Assembly (NCBI GenBank): GCA_046050145.1
Contig: JBJOQC010000040.1
Span: forward strand, 1 to 45,162
Origin: CAYZPE01 sp046050145
GTDB lineage: Bacteria; Patescibacteriota; Minisyncoccia; Phycocordibacterales; CAYZPE01
Length of the DNA stretch: 45,162 nt
Reading direction: 5' to 3'
Shown here: positions 8,443-15,132 of the stretch, one piece after another
How positions within the stretch are numbered: position 1 is the first letter of the stretch
Layout: each line of letters begins with the position of its first letter
Translations under genes and position numbers: made by a program
Notes under the pieces: generated by a model
What the model saw: only the letters and a program-made list of their open reading frames with translations
Told to the model about the DNA's origin: nothing
Databases searched by the model: none

Positions 8443-8560
8443 TGTTTTGGTAAATTAATCCCTATTCGTATGGATAGGTGTCGCACTTCTTGTAGAGGTT
8501 CGAAACAAGGTTTCATTTCTACCTTAACCAAAGAAATTGTTCTTACACAAGGAGGGTCGT

Positions 8561-8893
8561 ATGACCACCCGAACAGGATCCATTGACACAGGACCGAACC
8601 TGGACAGACTTCGTCTCGCTCATAGCTTCAAGTTTACCCCTGAAGACTTTGGTCTTGAAATCAAATCTTTACCTCACAACGGCAGAATTCGACTCAGGTT
8701 TGAAATTTACGGGATTCGCGGAAGCGAAGCATGGCTTATTGTGGACAGCATGGGCTGGGAAGATGGATCTGGTGATTCATGGAACATAGAAGGTGTTATT
8801 GTGAAAGCTGAAGGAAAGGAAGTGAACTGGCCCTTCAAAGCCTACTACAACACCAAGAGCCGAAAAGGTCACATCGAGTTCGAAACAAAATAA
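8561..8893 (+). CDS. Orphan protein, unknown function
   Basis: The frame extends upstream to 8537, but AGGAGG at 8550-8555 places the start at the ATG at 8561, giving 110 residues (MTTRTGSIDTGPNLDRLRL). The protein is soluble and looks beta-rich: alternating hydrophobic stretches such as IRLRFEIYGI, AWLIVDSMGW and WNIEGVIVKAEG suggest a small beta barrel or sandwich. It is a self-contained cassette with its own promoter, strong Shine-Dalgarno and terminator. No family recognised. Confidence 0.65.
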   Translation: MTTRTGSIDTGPNLDRLRLAHSFKFTPEDFGLEIKSLPHNGRIRLRFEIYGIRGSEAWLIVDSMGWEDGSGDSWNIEGVIVKAEGKEVNWPFKAYYNTKSRKGHIEFETK

Positions 8894-8895
8894 AT

Positions 8896-8931
8896 CAAAA
8901 CCCCGAAGCGCAAGCTTCGGGGTTTTCTTTT
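8896..8931. terminator. Bidirectional terminator (8561 gene / rseP)
   Basis: AAAACCCCGAAGC, loop GCAA, GCTTCGGGGTTTTCTTTTT. The symmetric A and T flanks suit the 8561 gene on plus and rseP on minus. Confidence 0.85.
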
Positions 8932-8962
8932 TCTCTAAAAGCTATCAGCAAGAAGCTGAAAG

Positions 8963-10054
8963 CTAAAAAAGTTTTGCAATATCGTTATACGTCACCACCA
9001 CCATCAAAAGAAGGAGGAGTAAAAATCCAATTCCATTCAATGTATTTGCTACCTTTGGAGAAATTGGTTTTCTTGTTACTGCTTCAATTGCCACGAACAA
9101 AAGTCGTCCCCCATCGAGTGCTGGAAAAGGAATAAGGTTGATAACTGCCAAGTTGATTGAAATAAGCGCTGTAAGAGAGATGAGGTACATAAAACCAAGC
9201 TCTGCTACCCCACCCACCAATCCTGCAATACCAACAGGACCAGACACTTGCGAGAAGTCACCTTGTCCACGAAAAGCATCAAAGAAAAACATTGAGAGAC
9301 CTACTATCGTTTCTAATATGATATTTCCTGTAGTTGTAACTCCTTGAGCAATAGCCTTAAAGAAAGGCAGTTTGAGAGTACCTACAGTGTCAATCGAAAC
9401 ACCAATAGCTGGCTTGCCAGAGACAACACCCTCGAGTGGAATCACCTCAACACTTCGGAGAGTCTCACCACGCTTGAGTTCAAGTACTACCTTTTTATCA
9501 CCATGCTCTGAAATAAATTCACTAAATGCTTCTGGTTCTAAGATAGTGAGACTGTGCGCACCTGAAGTTACAGAAGCTATTGTGTCACCCGACTCTACCC
9601 CAGCAAGTGCCGCAGGAGAATCCGCAACTGTTGCAATTACAACTAAACTTCTGTCATGAACATACTCTTCTGGATAATCTCCTGCAGGTACGGGAAAACC
9701 AAAAACGAAACCGAGTGTTATCAAAAGCCATGCAAATAAAATATTGAAAATAATACCCGCAGACAAGACAAGTGCCTGAATCCGCTTTGGTTTATTCACA
9801 AAACTTCGAGTACTATCAGGACCTGCAAGTGACTCTTCATCTGGATTTTCACCAAAAATCTTAACGTATCCACCAATTGGTATAAGGTTTATTGACCATC
9901 TCGTCTCCCCTCTCATCCATGAAAAAATCCTTGGTGGAAAGCCAATCGCAAATTCATCAACCCTAATGCCATTTTTCTTTGCAGTAATGTAATGTCCAAA
10001 CTCGTGAACAAATACGAGAATCGAGAGAATTATAAGAAAAATTATTATGGACAT
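8963..10054 (-). CDS. rseP: RIP zinc metalloprotease RseP (site-2 protease)
   Basis: A polytopic intramembrane protease that cuts membrane-anchored anti-sigma factors or leftover signal peptides. The 363-residue protein has the zinc motif HEFGH (residues 17-21) in the first membrane helix. A periplasmic PDZ domain follows (about 135-215, with ADSPAALAGVESGDTI), then the third zinc ligand region NLIPFPALDGGRLL. Length is somewhat below the E. coli enzyme, which has two PDZ domains. Upstream, TAATAT ends 10 nt before the ATG with no Shine-Dalgarno. No anti-sigma substrate is encoded nearby. Confidence 0.95.
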   Translation of the reverse strand: MSIIIFLIILSILVFVHEFGHYITAKKNGIRVDEFAIGFPPRIFSWMRGETRWSINLIPIGGYVKIFGENPDEESLAGPDSTRSFVNKPKRIQALVLSAGIIFNILFAWLLITLGFVFGFPVPAGDYPEEYVHDRSLVVIATVADSPAALAGVESGDTIASVTSGAHSLTILEPEAFSEFISEHGDKKVVLELKRGETLRSVEVIPLEGVVSGKPAIGVSIDTVGTLKLPFFKAIAQGVTTTGNIILETIVGLSMFFFDAFRGQGDFSQVSGPVGIAGLVGGVAELGFMYLISLTALISINLAVINLIPFPALDGGRLLFVAIEAVTRKPISPKVANTLNGIGFLLLLLLMVVVTYNDIAKLF

Positions 10055-10133
10055 TTATTTTTATATATTACTACAATAAAACTTGAAAACTTGGATATTT
10101 ATATACAGTTCGAGGCGCGAGCGAGGCTTGCGA

Positions 10134-10156
10134 TAAAACTGTAGTAAACCTACAGT
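10134..10156 (-). terminator. Terminator of frr
   Basis: On minus, ACTGTAG, loop GTTTA, CTACAGT are followed by TTTATC (10156-10134), about 55 nt after the frr stop. Confidence 0.6.
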
Positions 10157-10211
10157 GCCTGAGCAAACGAGCGAAGCAACAAAGAAATGTAATAAATATG
10201 CAAGTTTTAAT

Positions 10212-10763
10212 TTACCCCATTATCTCTTTATCCTTCTTTTCGAAGAGGGTTTCCAAGTTTTTATTTGCCTCATCAACAATCTTTTGAGTCTCAGCCTTGA
10301 AACGAAACTTTTCATCTTCACTCATTCCACCTTCTTTCTCTTTTTTATCAATATCAGAGATTACCTTATCTCGCTCAAGACGAACTGATTTGCGAGCCTC
10401 TTCAAGTTTTGCTTTTGCAACCTTAACCAAGTCAGCTCGTCGCTCTGTTGTAAGCTCAGGAAAAATAACTCGAAGACCCTTATCGTCAACAGTTACTGAA
10501 AGACCCAAATTTGATGTTGTGATCGCCTTTTCAACAGCTTTTGCCTGTGACATATCCCATGGAGTAATACGAACTGAACGAGCATCTTCCACAGTCACAC
10601 TTCCTATCTGATTAATAGACATTAGAGATCCATATGATTCAACTTTTACAATATCCAAAACAGCAGGACTTGCCTTTCCTGTTCGAAGACTGCCAAACTC
10701 TCTCTTGAGCCACTCTTCTACTTCTTTTATTTGTGTTTTAAAGGATGTGAAATTGTATACCAT
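10212..10763 (-). CDS. frr: Ribosome recycling factor
   Basis: Splits post-termination ribosomes together with EF-G. The 183-residue protein matches the family length (about 185). It has the N-terminal helix of the three-helix bundle, the conserved REFGSLRTGKASPAVLD segment, the domain II beta region (GSVTVEDARSVRITPWD), and the long C-terminal helices (LTTERRADLVKVAKAKLEEARKS). The usual pyrH/tsf neighbours are absent. It is monocistronic. Confidence 0.97.
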   Translation of the reverse strand: MVYNFTSFKTQIKEVEEWLKREFGSLRTGKASPAVLDIVKVESYGSLMSINQIGSVTVEDARSVRITPWDMSQAKAVEKAITTSNLGLSVTVDDKGLRVIFPELTTERRADLVKVAKAKLEEARKSVRLERDKVISDIDKKEKEGGMSEDEKFRFKAETQKIVDEANKNLETLFEKKDKEIMG

Positions 10764-10842
10764 ATGATTTTTTACTAATATAGCTCATTGTATCAAAAAA
10801 GACCCTTATCTCAAATCTATTTAATATACAGAGCATAATTAC

Positions 10843-10870
10843 TTGACAATATTTTTATATATGCTAATAT
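10843..10870 (+). promoter_or_regulatory. Strong promoter of the small RNA
   Basis: TTGACA (10843-10848), a 16-bp spacer and TAATAT (10865-10870), with TGC just before the -10 as an extended element. The spacer end matches 11 of 14 bases of the palindrome in the HTH-murA promoter. Confidence 0.8.
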
Positions 10871-10876
10871 TAATAC

Positions 10877-10970
10877 AGATCGAATGTACCTCCTATCTCA
10901 GGTTGGCCTCCCCCGACCCAACCTGAGAACTCGCCACTGGCACACCCCCGACGGTGCCAGTGGTTTTTTT
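10877..10970 (+). ncRNA. Candidate small RNA with two C-rich-loop hairpins
   Basis: A near-consensus promoter ends at 10870, so transcription should start near 10877. The roughly 94-nt product contains ACCTCCT (complementary to a Shine-Dalgarno) near its 5' end. Hairpin 1 has a perfect 10-bp stem CTCAGGTTGG/CCAACCTGAG (10897-10927). Hairpin 2 has a perfect 10-bp stem CCACTGGCAC/GTGCCAGTGG (10934-10963), followed by seven Ts, an intrinsic terminator. Both loops contain the same octamer CCCCCGAC. C-rich loops are typical of antisense sRNAs that bind G-rich ribosome binding sites, so a translational regulator is a reasonable inference. It does not resemble tmRNA, 6S or SRP RNA. Confidence 0.7.
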
Positions 10971-10977
10971 ATACACA

Positions 10978-11640
10978 CTATTTTGGACAAGTAAGTGCTA
11001 CATGCTCAAGTACAAGTTTTAATGAAGATCCTTGAGAAAATAAAAACTTTTTTAACTCTAAAACTTCACCTAAAAAATGAGAACTTTCTTTTACTAAGCC
11101 TTCCCCTTTAAGATAGCCTTCCAATGAATCTAAGAAAATAATCCCTCTATTTTTATCTTTTAGATCAATAATTTCTTTAATATACAAAATACGTTTAGAG
11201 ATATTAGCTTTTACAAAACTTTGAATTTCTTTTTTATCCACACTCTCTTTTGAAAGGTTCACTATCACCAATCGAGATTTTAGTGTCGGTAAAAGAATAT
11301 CTGCTGTTTTTGTAAGTATAAAAAAGTGAGTCCCTTCTGTTGGCTCTTCAAAAATCTTAAGTAAAGCATTCTGAGCTTCTCGATTTATAAAGTTGCATGA
11401 AATAATAAAAATCTTTTTTCCTGAAAAAGATCGTGCCTGTTGGTTTTCTTTGAGCTTGCGACTCTCCTCTATTGAGAATGTATCATGAGACTGATACCAA
11501 AAATCTGGATTACCAATCGTTTCAATACCTAAACTTTCTTTTAAAAAATCTTTCAATTCAAGTGCCGTGCTGGCATTGTCGCCCTCTATGCAGTACGCAT
11601 GGTGCAGATTATTGATATCTATAAGTTTCTTAAGACTCAT
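10978..11640 (-). CDS. holB: DNA polymerase III delta' subunit-like AAA+ protein
   Basis: Part of the sliding-clamp loader. The 220-residue protein keeps the delta'/gamma-family signature REAQNALLKIFEEPTEGTHF and a following sensor-1-like stretch (LLPTLKSRL). It has no classic Walker A, as expected for delta'. It is shorter than typical HolB (about 330), apparently lacking most of the C-terminal collar domain. The -10 GATAAT ends 8 nt before the ATG with TTGCCA 17 bp further up, so the message looks near-leaderless. Its stop lies about 10 nt from the end of the convergent small RNA. Confidence 0.88.
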   Translation of the reverse strand: MSLKKLIDINNLHHAYCIEGDNASTALELKDFLKESLGIETIGNPDFWYQSHDTFSIEESRKLKENQQARSFSGKKIFIISCNFINREAQNALLKIFEEPTEGTHFFILTKTADILLPTLKSRLVIVNLSKESVDKKEIQSFVKANISKRILYIKEIIDLKDKNRGIIFLDSLEGYLKGEGLVKESSHFLGEVLELKKFLFSQGSSLKLVLEHVALTCPK

Positions 11641-11648
11641 TGCTTACC

Positions 11649-11677
11649 ATTATCTCTTCTCAAAACTTTTTTGGCAA
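11649..11677 (-). promoter_or_regulatory. Promoter of holB (near-leaderless)
   Basis: On minus, TTGCCA (11677-11672), a 17-bp spacer and GATAAT (11654-11649), then 8 nt to the ATG. It overlaps the terminator of the upstream gene. Confidence 0.6.
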
Positions 11678-11706
11678 AAAAATACCCCCTCTGTTAGAGG
11701 GGGTAT
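11675..11706 (-). terminator. Terminator of the secreted orphan gene
   Basis: On minus, ATACCCCCTC, loop TAACA, GAGGGGGTAT, then TTTTTTT. Confidence 0.9.
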
Positions 11707-11750
11707 GATCCCGGAGGATCACGAGTGCGGCAGAAAGGCCGCTGGCACCT

Positions 11751-12137
11751 TCACTCCACAATGGAGTGTCGCGGCCCTGCTTTCGCCTGGCCGAGGTTCG
11801 CCCACAGCAAGTGGCTGAGGGTGGTGGCGCAGTCGCGCTTCAAGTCGATGGCGGGCGTCGCAGTAGCGATGACGCCGATGCCGGTGTTGTCGAGCAGGCC
11901 GATGTTGTTGTGCTTATCAAGAATGAACACACGAGCCACGGGCGGGCCGAGGTCGATACTGCGACCGTTGCCGCCGAAGTTGCCCAGGGAAAGCGCCGGT
12001 TCGTTGAACGTGGCGCCGTCCTGATCGATGCTGATGCTGTTGTCGGCGAGTTGAGGGAAGCTGGAAGCTTCCACGGGCGGGCCGAGACTCAGCACGGAAA
12101 AGGTAGCGATGAGCATGAGAACGAAAATTCGTCGCAT
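11751..12137 (-). CDS. GC-rich secreted orphan protein
   Basis: The start is the ATG at 12137, with AGGAGA about 8 nt upstream (the frame also reaches a TTG at 12143). The 128-residue product begins with a signal peptide: MRR, a hydrophobic core IFVLMLIATFSVLSLG, and a probable cut after VEA. The mature part has no cysteines before a single late one and reads like a small exported beta-rich protein (repeated GN/GG and LGPPV segments, one in the signal region and one at mid-protein). Base composition is clearly GC-richer than its neighbours, suggesting transfer or unusual constraint. It has its own promoter, long leader and strong terminator. No family is recognised. Confidence 0.65.
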   Translation of the reverse strand: MRRIFVLMLIATFSVLSLGPPVEASSFPQLADNSISIDQDGATFNEPALSLGNFGGNGRSIDLGPPVARVFILDKHNNIGLLDNTGIGVIATATPAIDLKRDCATTLSHLLWANLGQAKAGPRHSIVE

Positions 12138-12219
12138 GAACAAGTCTCCTTGAGTGAGAAAGAACCGAACAAAGTATTTTGTCAGATGTCTCTTTTACAT
12201 TGTTATTACCGCTTAGGTA

Positions 12220-12252
12220 TTACTGGATCACCTCCTTTACGAGGCGATACAT
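12220..12252 (-). CDS. Possible 10-codon leader peptide
   Basis: In the leader of the secreted orphan, ATG at 12252 opens MYRLVKEVIQ, preceded by GAAGG at a 7-nt spacing. Its codons include TAAAGGAGGTGATCCAG (12239-12223), complementary over its full length to a 16S rRNA 3' tail. Whether it is translated is unknown. Confidence 0.3.
   Translation of the reverse strand: MYRLVKEVIQ
12223..12239 (+). other. 17-nt copy of the 16S rRNA 3' tail / isolated super-Shine-Dalgarno
   Basis: CTGGATCACCTCCTTTA on plus equals the universal 3' end of bacterial 16S rRNA, but the upstream sequence does not match helix 45. Read on minus it is a Shine-Dalgarno with unusually long pairing and no start codon at proper distance. 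Confidence 0.6.
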
Positions 12253-12321
12253 AACAGTGCCTTCACACACTACGAGTGTGCAAAGTAAGACGAACTGAAA
12301 CATCAAAACACTTCTGATGAG

Positions 12322-12350
12322 AAGTTATCACATTATAATTTTAATGTCAA
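12322..12350 (-). promoter_or_regulatory. Strong promoter of the secreted orphan, with an upstream DnaA box
   Basis: On minus, TTGACA (12350-12345), a 17-bp spacer and TAACTT (12327-12322). A perfect DnaA box (TGTGGATAA on plus, 12357-12365) lies 6 bp upstream of the -35. The predicted leader is about 180 nt and contains a CACAC/GTGTG hairpin and the 12220 micro-ORF. Confidence 0.7.
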
Positions 12351-12386
12351 GTCAAGTGTGGATAAGCTACTTTTCTCAACAATATT

Positions 12387-13400
12387 CTACCTCTTTGAAA
12401 TAACTGATTTTTTATATGTATCCAAATGTTCGAGTGCAATACCAGTCCCCTTCACTACACAATAAAAAGGATCCTTTGCGAGCTGAGCTTTCACACCTGT
12501 ACGACGGAGCACGAGCTCAGGAAGATTTCTAAGCTGTGAAGTTCCCCCTGTCATGATTATTCCTCGATCAATAATGTCAGATGCGAGCTCTGGTGGAGTT
12601 TCTTGAAGTACATCCTTAATAGCTTTTATCATTTCACGAAGTTCTTTTGTAATAGCTTTTACAACCTCATTTGTTTTGAGTTCAATTGAGCGAGGAAGTC
12701 CAGTCACAAAATCTCTCCCTTTTACAATCATAGAAAGTTCGTCTTCAATAGGGATCGCTGAACCTATTTTCATTTTTATATCCTCAGATGTTTTATCGCC
12801 AATCGCTAAGTTAAATGTTTTTTTAATATAGTCAGCAATTGCATAATCAATTTTATTCCCCGCAACCTTTACTGATTTTGAAGACACTATTCCTCCAAGC
12901 GAAATCACAGCAACATCAGTGGTTCCTCCCCCAATATCAACCACCATATGTCCTGCCGCTTCTTGAATAGGAATACCCGCACCAATTGCCGCGAGAATTG
13001 GCTCCTTCACCACATATGCATTTCGCGCCCCTGCTTTTATGGCAGCTTCTATCACCGCACGACGCTCAGTAGATGTAATACCAGCGGGTACCGAAACCAA
13101 TACATCAGGCTTCCAAAAACTCCATTTACCAAGAGCTTTTTCCATAAAATACCGGAGCATTGCTTCTGTCACCCGATAGTCTGCAATCACCCCATCTTTC
13201 ATTGGACGATACGCAATAATATGTTCGGGAGTGCGTCCAATCATTTGTTTTGCTTCAACACCAATTGCCAAAATTTTATTGTCCTCCTCAGACACAGCTA
13301 CAACAGAAGGCTCACAGAGAACCACACCTTTTCCAGGAACAAATACAAGTGTATTTGCAGTACCCAAATCAATACCAAGCTTTTTAGAAAACCATGCCAT
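12387..13400 (-). CDS. Second MreB/actin-like protein
   Basis: A 337-residue MreB paralogue with intact nucleotide-binding motifs: DLGTANTLVFV near residue 11, VVDIGGGTTDVAVISLGG, and TGGTSQL near the C-terminus. It starts MAWFSKKLGIDLG, like standard MreB, without the longer N-terminus of the operon copy. The two differ throughout. It stands alone, away from mreCD, with its own promoter at 13411-13439. It could polymerise with the first MreB or have a separate shape or division role, like Mbl/MreBH in Bacillus. Confidence 0.93.
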   Translation of the reverse strand: MAWFSKKLGIDLGTANTLVFVPGKGVVLCEPSVVAVSEEDNKILAIGVEAKQMIGRTPEHIIAYRPMKDGVIADYRVTEAMLRYFMEKALGKWSFWKPDVLVSVPAGITSTERRAVIEAAIKAGARNAYVVKEPILAAIGAGIPIQEAAGHMVVDIGGGTTDVAVISLGGIVSSKSVKVAGNKIDYAIADYIKKTFNLAIGDKTSEDIKMKIGSAIPIEDELSMIVKGRDFVTGLPRSIELKTNEVVKAITKELREMIKAIKDVLQETPPELASDIIDRGIIMTGGTSQLRNLPELVLRRTGVKAQLAKDPFYCVVKGTGIALEHLDTYKKSVISKR

Positions 13401-13410
13401 GTGTGCACTT

Positions 13411-13439
13411 ATAGTACGCCTTACAAAAAGGTTTTACAA
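13411..13439 (-). promoter_or_regulatory. Promoter of the second mreB (near-leaderless)
   Basis: On minus, TTGTAA (13439-13434), a 17-bp spacer and TACTAT (13416-13411), then 10 nt to the ATG with no Shine-Dalgarno. Confidence 0.6.
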
Positions 13440-13476
13440 TTTCTAATCTTCTCTTTTAAAGTTTTAAATTTGTACT

Positions 13477-13505
13477 TTGAACTTACATAGCATATATGCT
13501 ATACT
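13477..13505 (+). promoter_or_regulatory. Promoter of HTH-murA with palindromic operator
   Basis: TTGAAC (13477-13482), a 17-bp spacer and TATACT (13500-13505). The perfect 14-bp palindrome TAGCATATATGCTA (13488-13501) fills the spacer and enters the -10. A repressor bound there would exclude RNA polymerase; the XRE-type domain of the gene's own product is the obvious candidate. Confidence 0.75.
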
Positions 13506-13532
13506 TTTTTAACTACAATTTTAAACATATAT

Positions 13533-15047
13533 ATGGAAACAATAGATAAAAAACTGGCGCAGATTGGAAAGTTTATTAGTGAACTTCGTGAAGAGCGTGG
13601 ACTTACCCAAAGCGAGCTCGCAGAAAAAATAGGCACCACACAGAGCGCTATTGCTCGTATCGAAAAAGGTGAGCAAAACATCTCCACAGAAATGCTTGCA
13701 AAGATAAGTGGAGCTCTTCAACGTGATGTAGTTCAAATTGGAAATAAATCTTTAAACTTTAAAATTGAAGGTGGAAGAAAACTTTCTGGTTCCATTGAAG
13801 TAAAAAGCTCAAAGAATGCCGCTGTTGCACTTCTCTGTGCTTCCCTTTTGAATAAAGGAAAAACTATTCTTAAAAATATGCCTCGTATTGAAGAGGTGGC
13901 TCGTATTATCGAAGTACTCCAAAGTATCAACGTAAAAGTAAAATGGGTTGGAAACGATATTGAAATAGAAGCTCATAGTATTGATCTTAAAAATCTCGAC
14001 ATAGAAGCGGCAATAAAAACTCGAAGTATTATCATGTTTATTGGTCCGCTTATTCATCACGCAAAACAGTTTAGCCTTCCTCAAGCTGGTGGATGCAAAC
14101 TCGGCTCTCGTACAGTACGCCCTCACTTTTTCGCCCTTGAAAAGTTTGGTGTTGATATAGAAACCCTTACTAAGCAGTACAAAATTAAAAGCACAAAACT
14201 TACACCAGCTGAAGTGGTCCTCTATGAATCTGGAGATACCGTAACAGAAAACGCCCTCATGGCAGCGGCCCTTATTCCTGGTAAAACAGTTATTAAGTTT
14301 GCTTCAGCGAATTACCAAGTACAGGACGTATGCTTTTTTCTTCAAAAACTTGGGGTGGTGATAGAAGGAATCGGCACAACTACACTTACTGTAACCGGTG
14401 TTAAAGAAATAAATACAACAGTTACATATTTCTTAAGTGAAGATCCTATTGAAGCAATGTTTCTCATCGCAACAGCTATCCTTACAAAATCAGCAATCAC
14501 CATTACTCGTTGCCCCATCAACTTTCTTGAAATAGAACTTTTGAAACTCGAGAAGATGGGTTTCAAATATAAAATACTCAAAGAGTATAAATCACGTAAT
14601 GGAGAAACAAATCTTGTAGACATAAAAACACAACCCTCAAAGCTTATCGCTCTTGAAGAAAAAATTGAGTGCCGACCATATCCAGGATTAAATATCGATA
14701 ACCTTCCTTTCTTTGCTGTTATCGCAACACAAGCAGAAGGACAAACATTTATTCATGATTGGGTTTATGAAAAACGAGCAATCTACTATAAAGACCTTGA
14801 TAAGCTCGGAGCTGATACCATTCTCGCTGATCCACACCGCTTCTATGTAAACGGTCCGACAAAACTAAAAGCAGCAGAAGCAATTTGCCCACCAGCGCTT
14901 CGTCCTGCGGCAATCCTCCTTATAGGCATGCTTGGAGCAGAAGGAACTTCAAAACTTCGCAATGTCTACAGTATCAACCGTGGATACGAAGATTTAGCAA
15001 ATCGACTCAATGCAATTGGTGCAAAAATAGAGCTTTTACACGAATAA
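13533..15047 (+). CDS. XRE-type helix-turn-helix / MurA fusion protein
   Basis: Residues 1-70 are a Cro/C1-type helix-turn-helix (GLTQSELAEKIGTTQSAIARIEKGEQNIS). Residues 74-504 form a complete EPSP-synthase-like fold matching UDP-GlcNAc enolpyruvyl transferase, the first committed peptidoglycan enzyme. MurA landmarks are present: SKNAAV with Lys94/Asn95, GGCKLGSR with Cys188 at the catalytic-Cys position, and PYPGLNID with Asp389. The usual RPVDLH after the catalytic loop is replaced by RTVRPHF. No second murA is seen here. It could be a working enzyme that also regulates, or a regulator using the fold to sense UDP-GlcNAc or PEP. It heads a plus-strand run to fmt and lacks a Shine-Dalgarno. 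Confidence 0.9.
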   Translation: METIDKKLAQIGKFISELREERGLTQSELAEKIGTTQSAIARIEKGEQNISTEMLAKISGALQRDVVQIGNKSLNFKIEGGRKLSGSIEVKSSKNAAVALLCASLLNKGKTILKNMPRIEEVARIIEVLQSINVKVKWVGNDIEIEAHSIDLKNLDIEAAIKTRSIIMFIGPLIHHAKQFSLPQAGGCKLGSRTVRPHFFALEKFGVDIETLTKQYKIKSTKLTPAEVVLYESGDTVTENALMAAALIPGKTVIKFASANYQVQDVCFFLQKLGVVIEGIGTTTLTVTGVKEINTTVTYFLSEDPIEAMFLIATAILTKSAITITRCPINFLEIELLKLEKMGFKYKILKEYKSRNGETNLVDIKTQPSKLIALEEKIECRPYPGLNIDNLPFFAVIATQAEGQTFIHDWVYEKRAIYYKDLDKLGADTILADPHRFYVNGPTKLKAAEAICPPALRPAAILLIGMLGAEGTSKLRNVYSINRGYEDLANRLNAIGAKIELLHE

Positions 15048-15120
15048 AAAAAGTCTTACTAAAAAATTAGAACACGCACTATCATGAGGTCAAGTTGAAG
15101 TTTGTTTGATTCTTTGCAAA

Positions 15121-15126
15121 TATACT
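15121..15126 (+). promoter_or_regulatory. -10 element of the PEGA gene (leaderless)
   Basis: TATACT ends 6 nt before the ATG at 15133, so transcription should start at or next to the A of ATG. Confidence 0.55.
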
Positions 15127-15132
15127 CTATAT

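Noticed and set aside
10884..10993. A 36-codon frame (starting MYLLSQVGLPRPNL) running through the small RNA
   Set aside because: It reads through both perfect hairpins and the T7 terminator and has no Shine-Dalgarno; the stems explain the sequence better.
12223..12239. A 16S rRNA gene end
   Set aside because: Only 17 nt match; helix 45 and all upstream rRNA sequence are missing, so it is not an rRNA gene.
11766..12254. 162-codon plus-strand frame over the GC-rich orphan
   Set aside because: It has no promoter, ribosome binding site or signal; the minus strand has promoter, Shine-Dalgarno, signal peptide and terminator. Long shadow frames are expected in GC-rich sequence.
12948..13490. 180-codon plus-strand frame over the second mreB
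   Set aside because: Antisense of a clear MreB with His/Cys/Arg-rich shadow composition.
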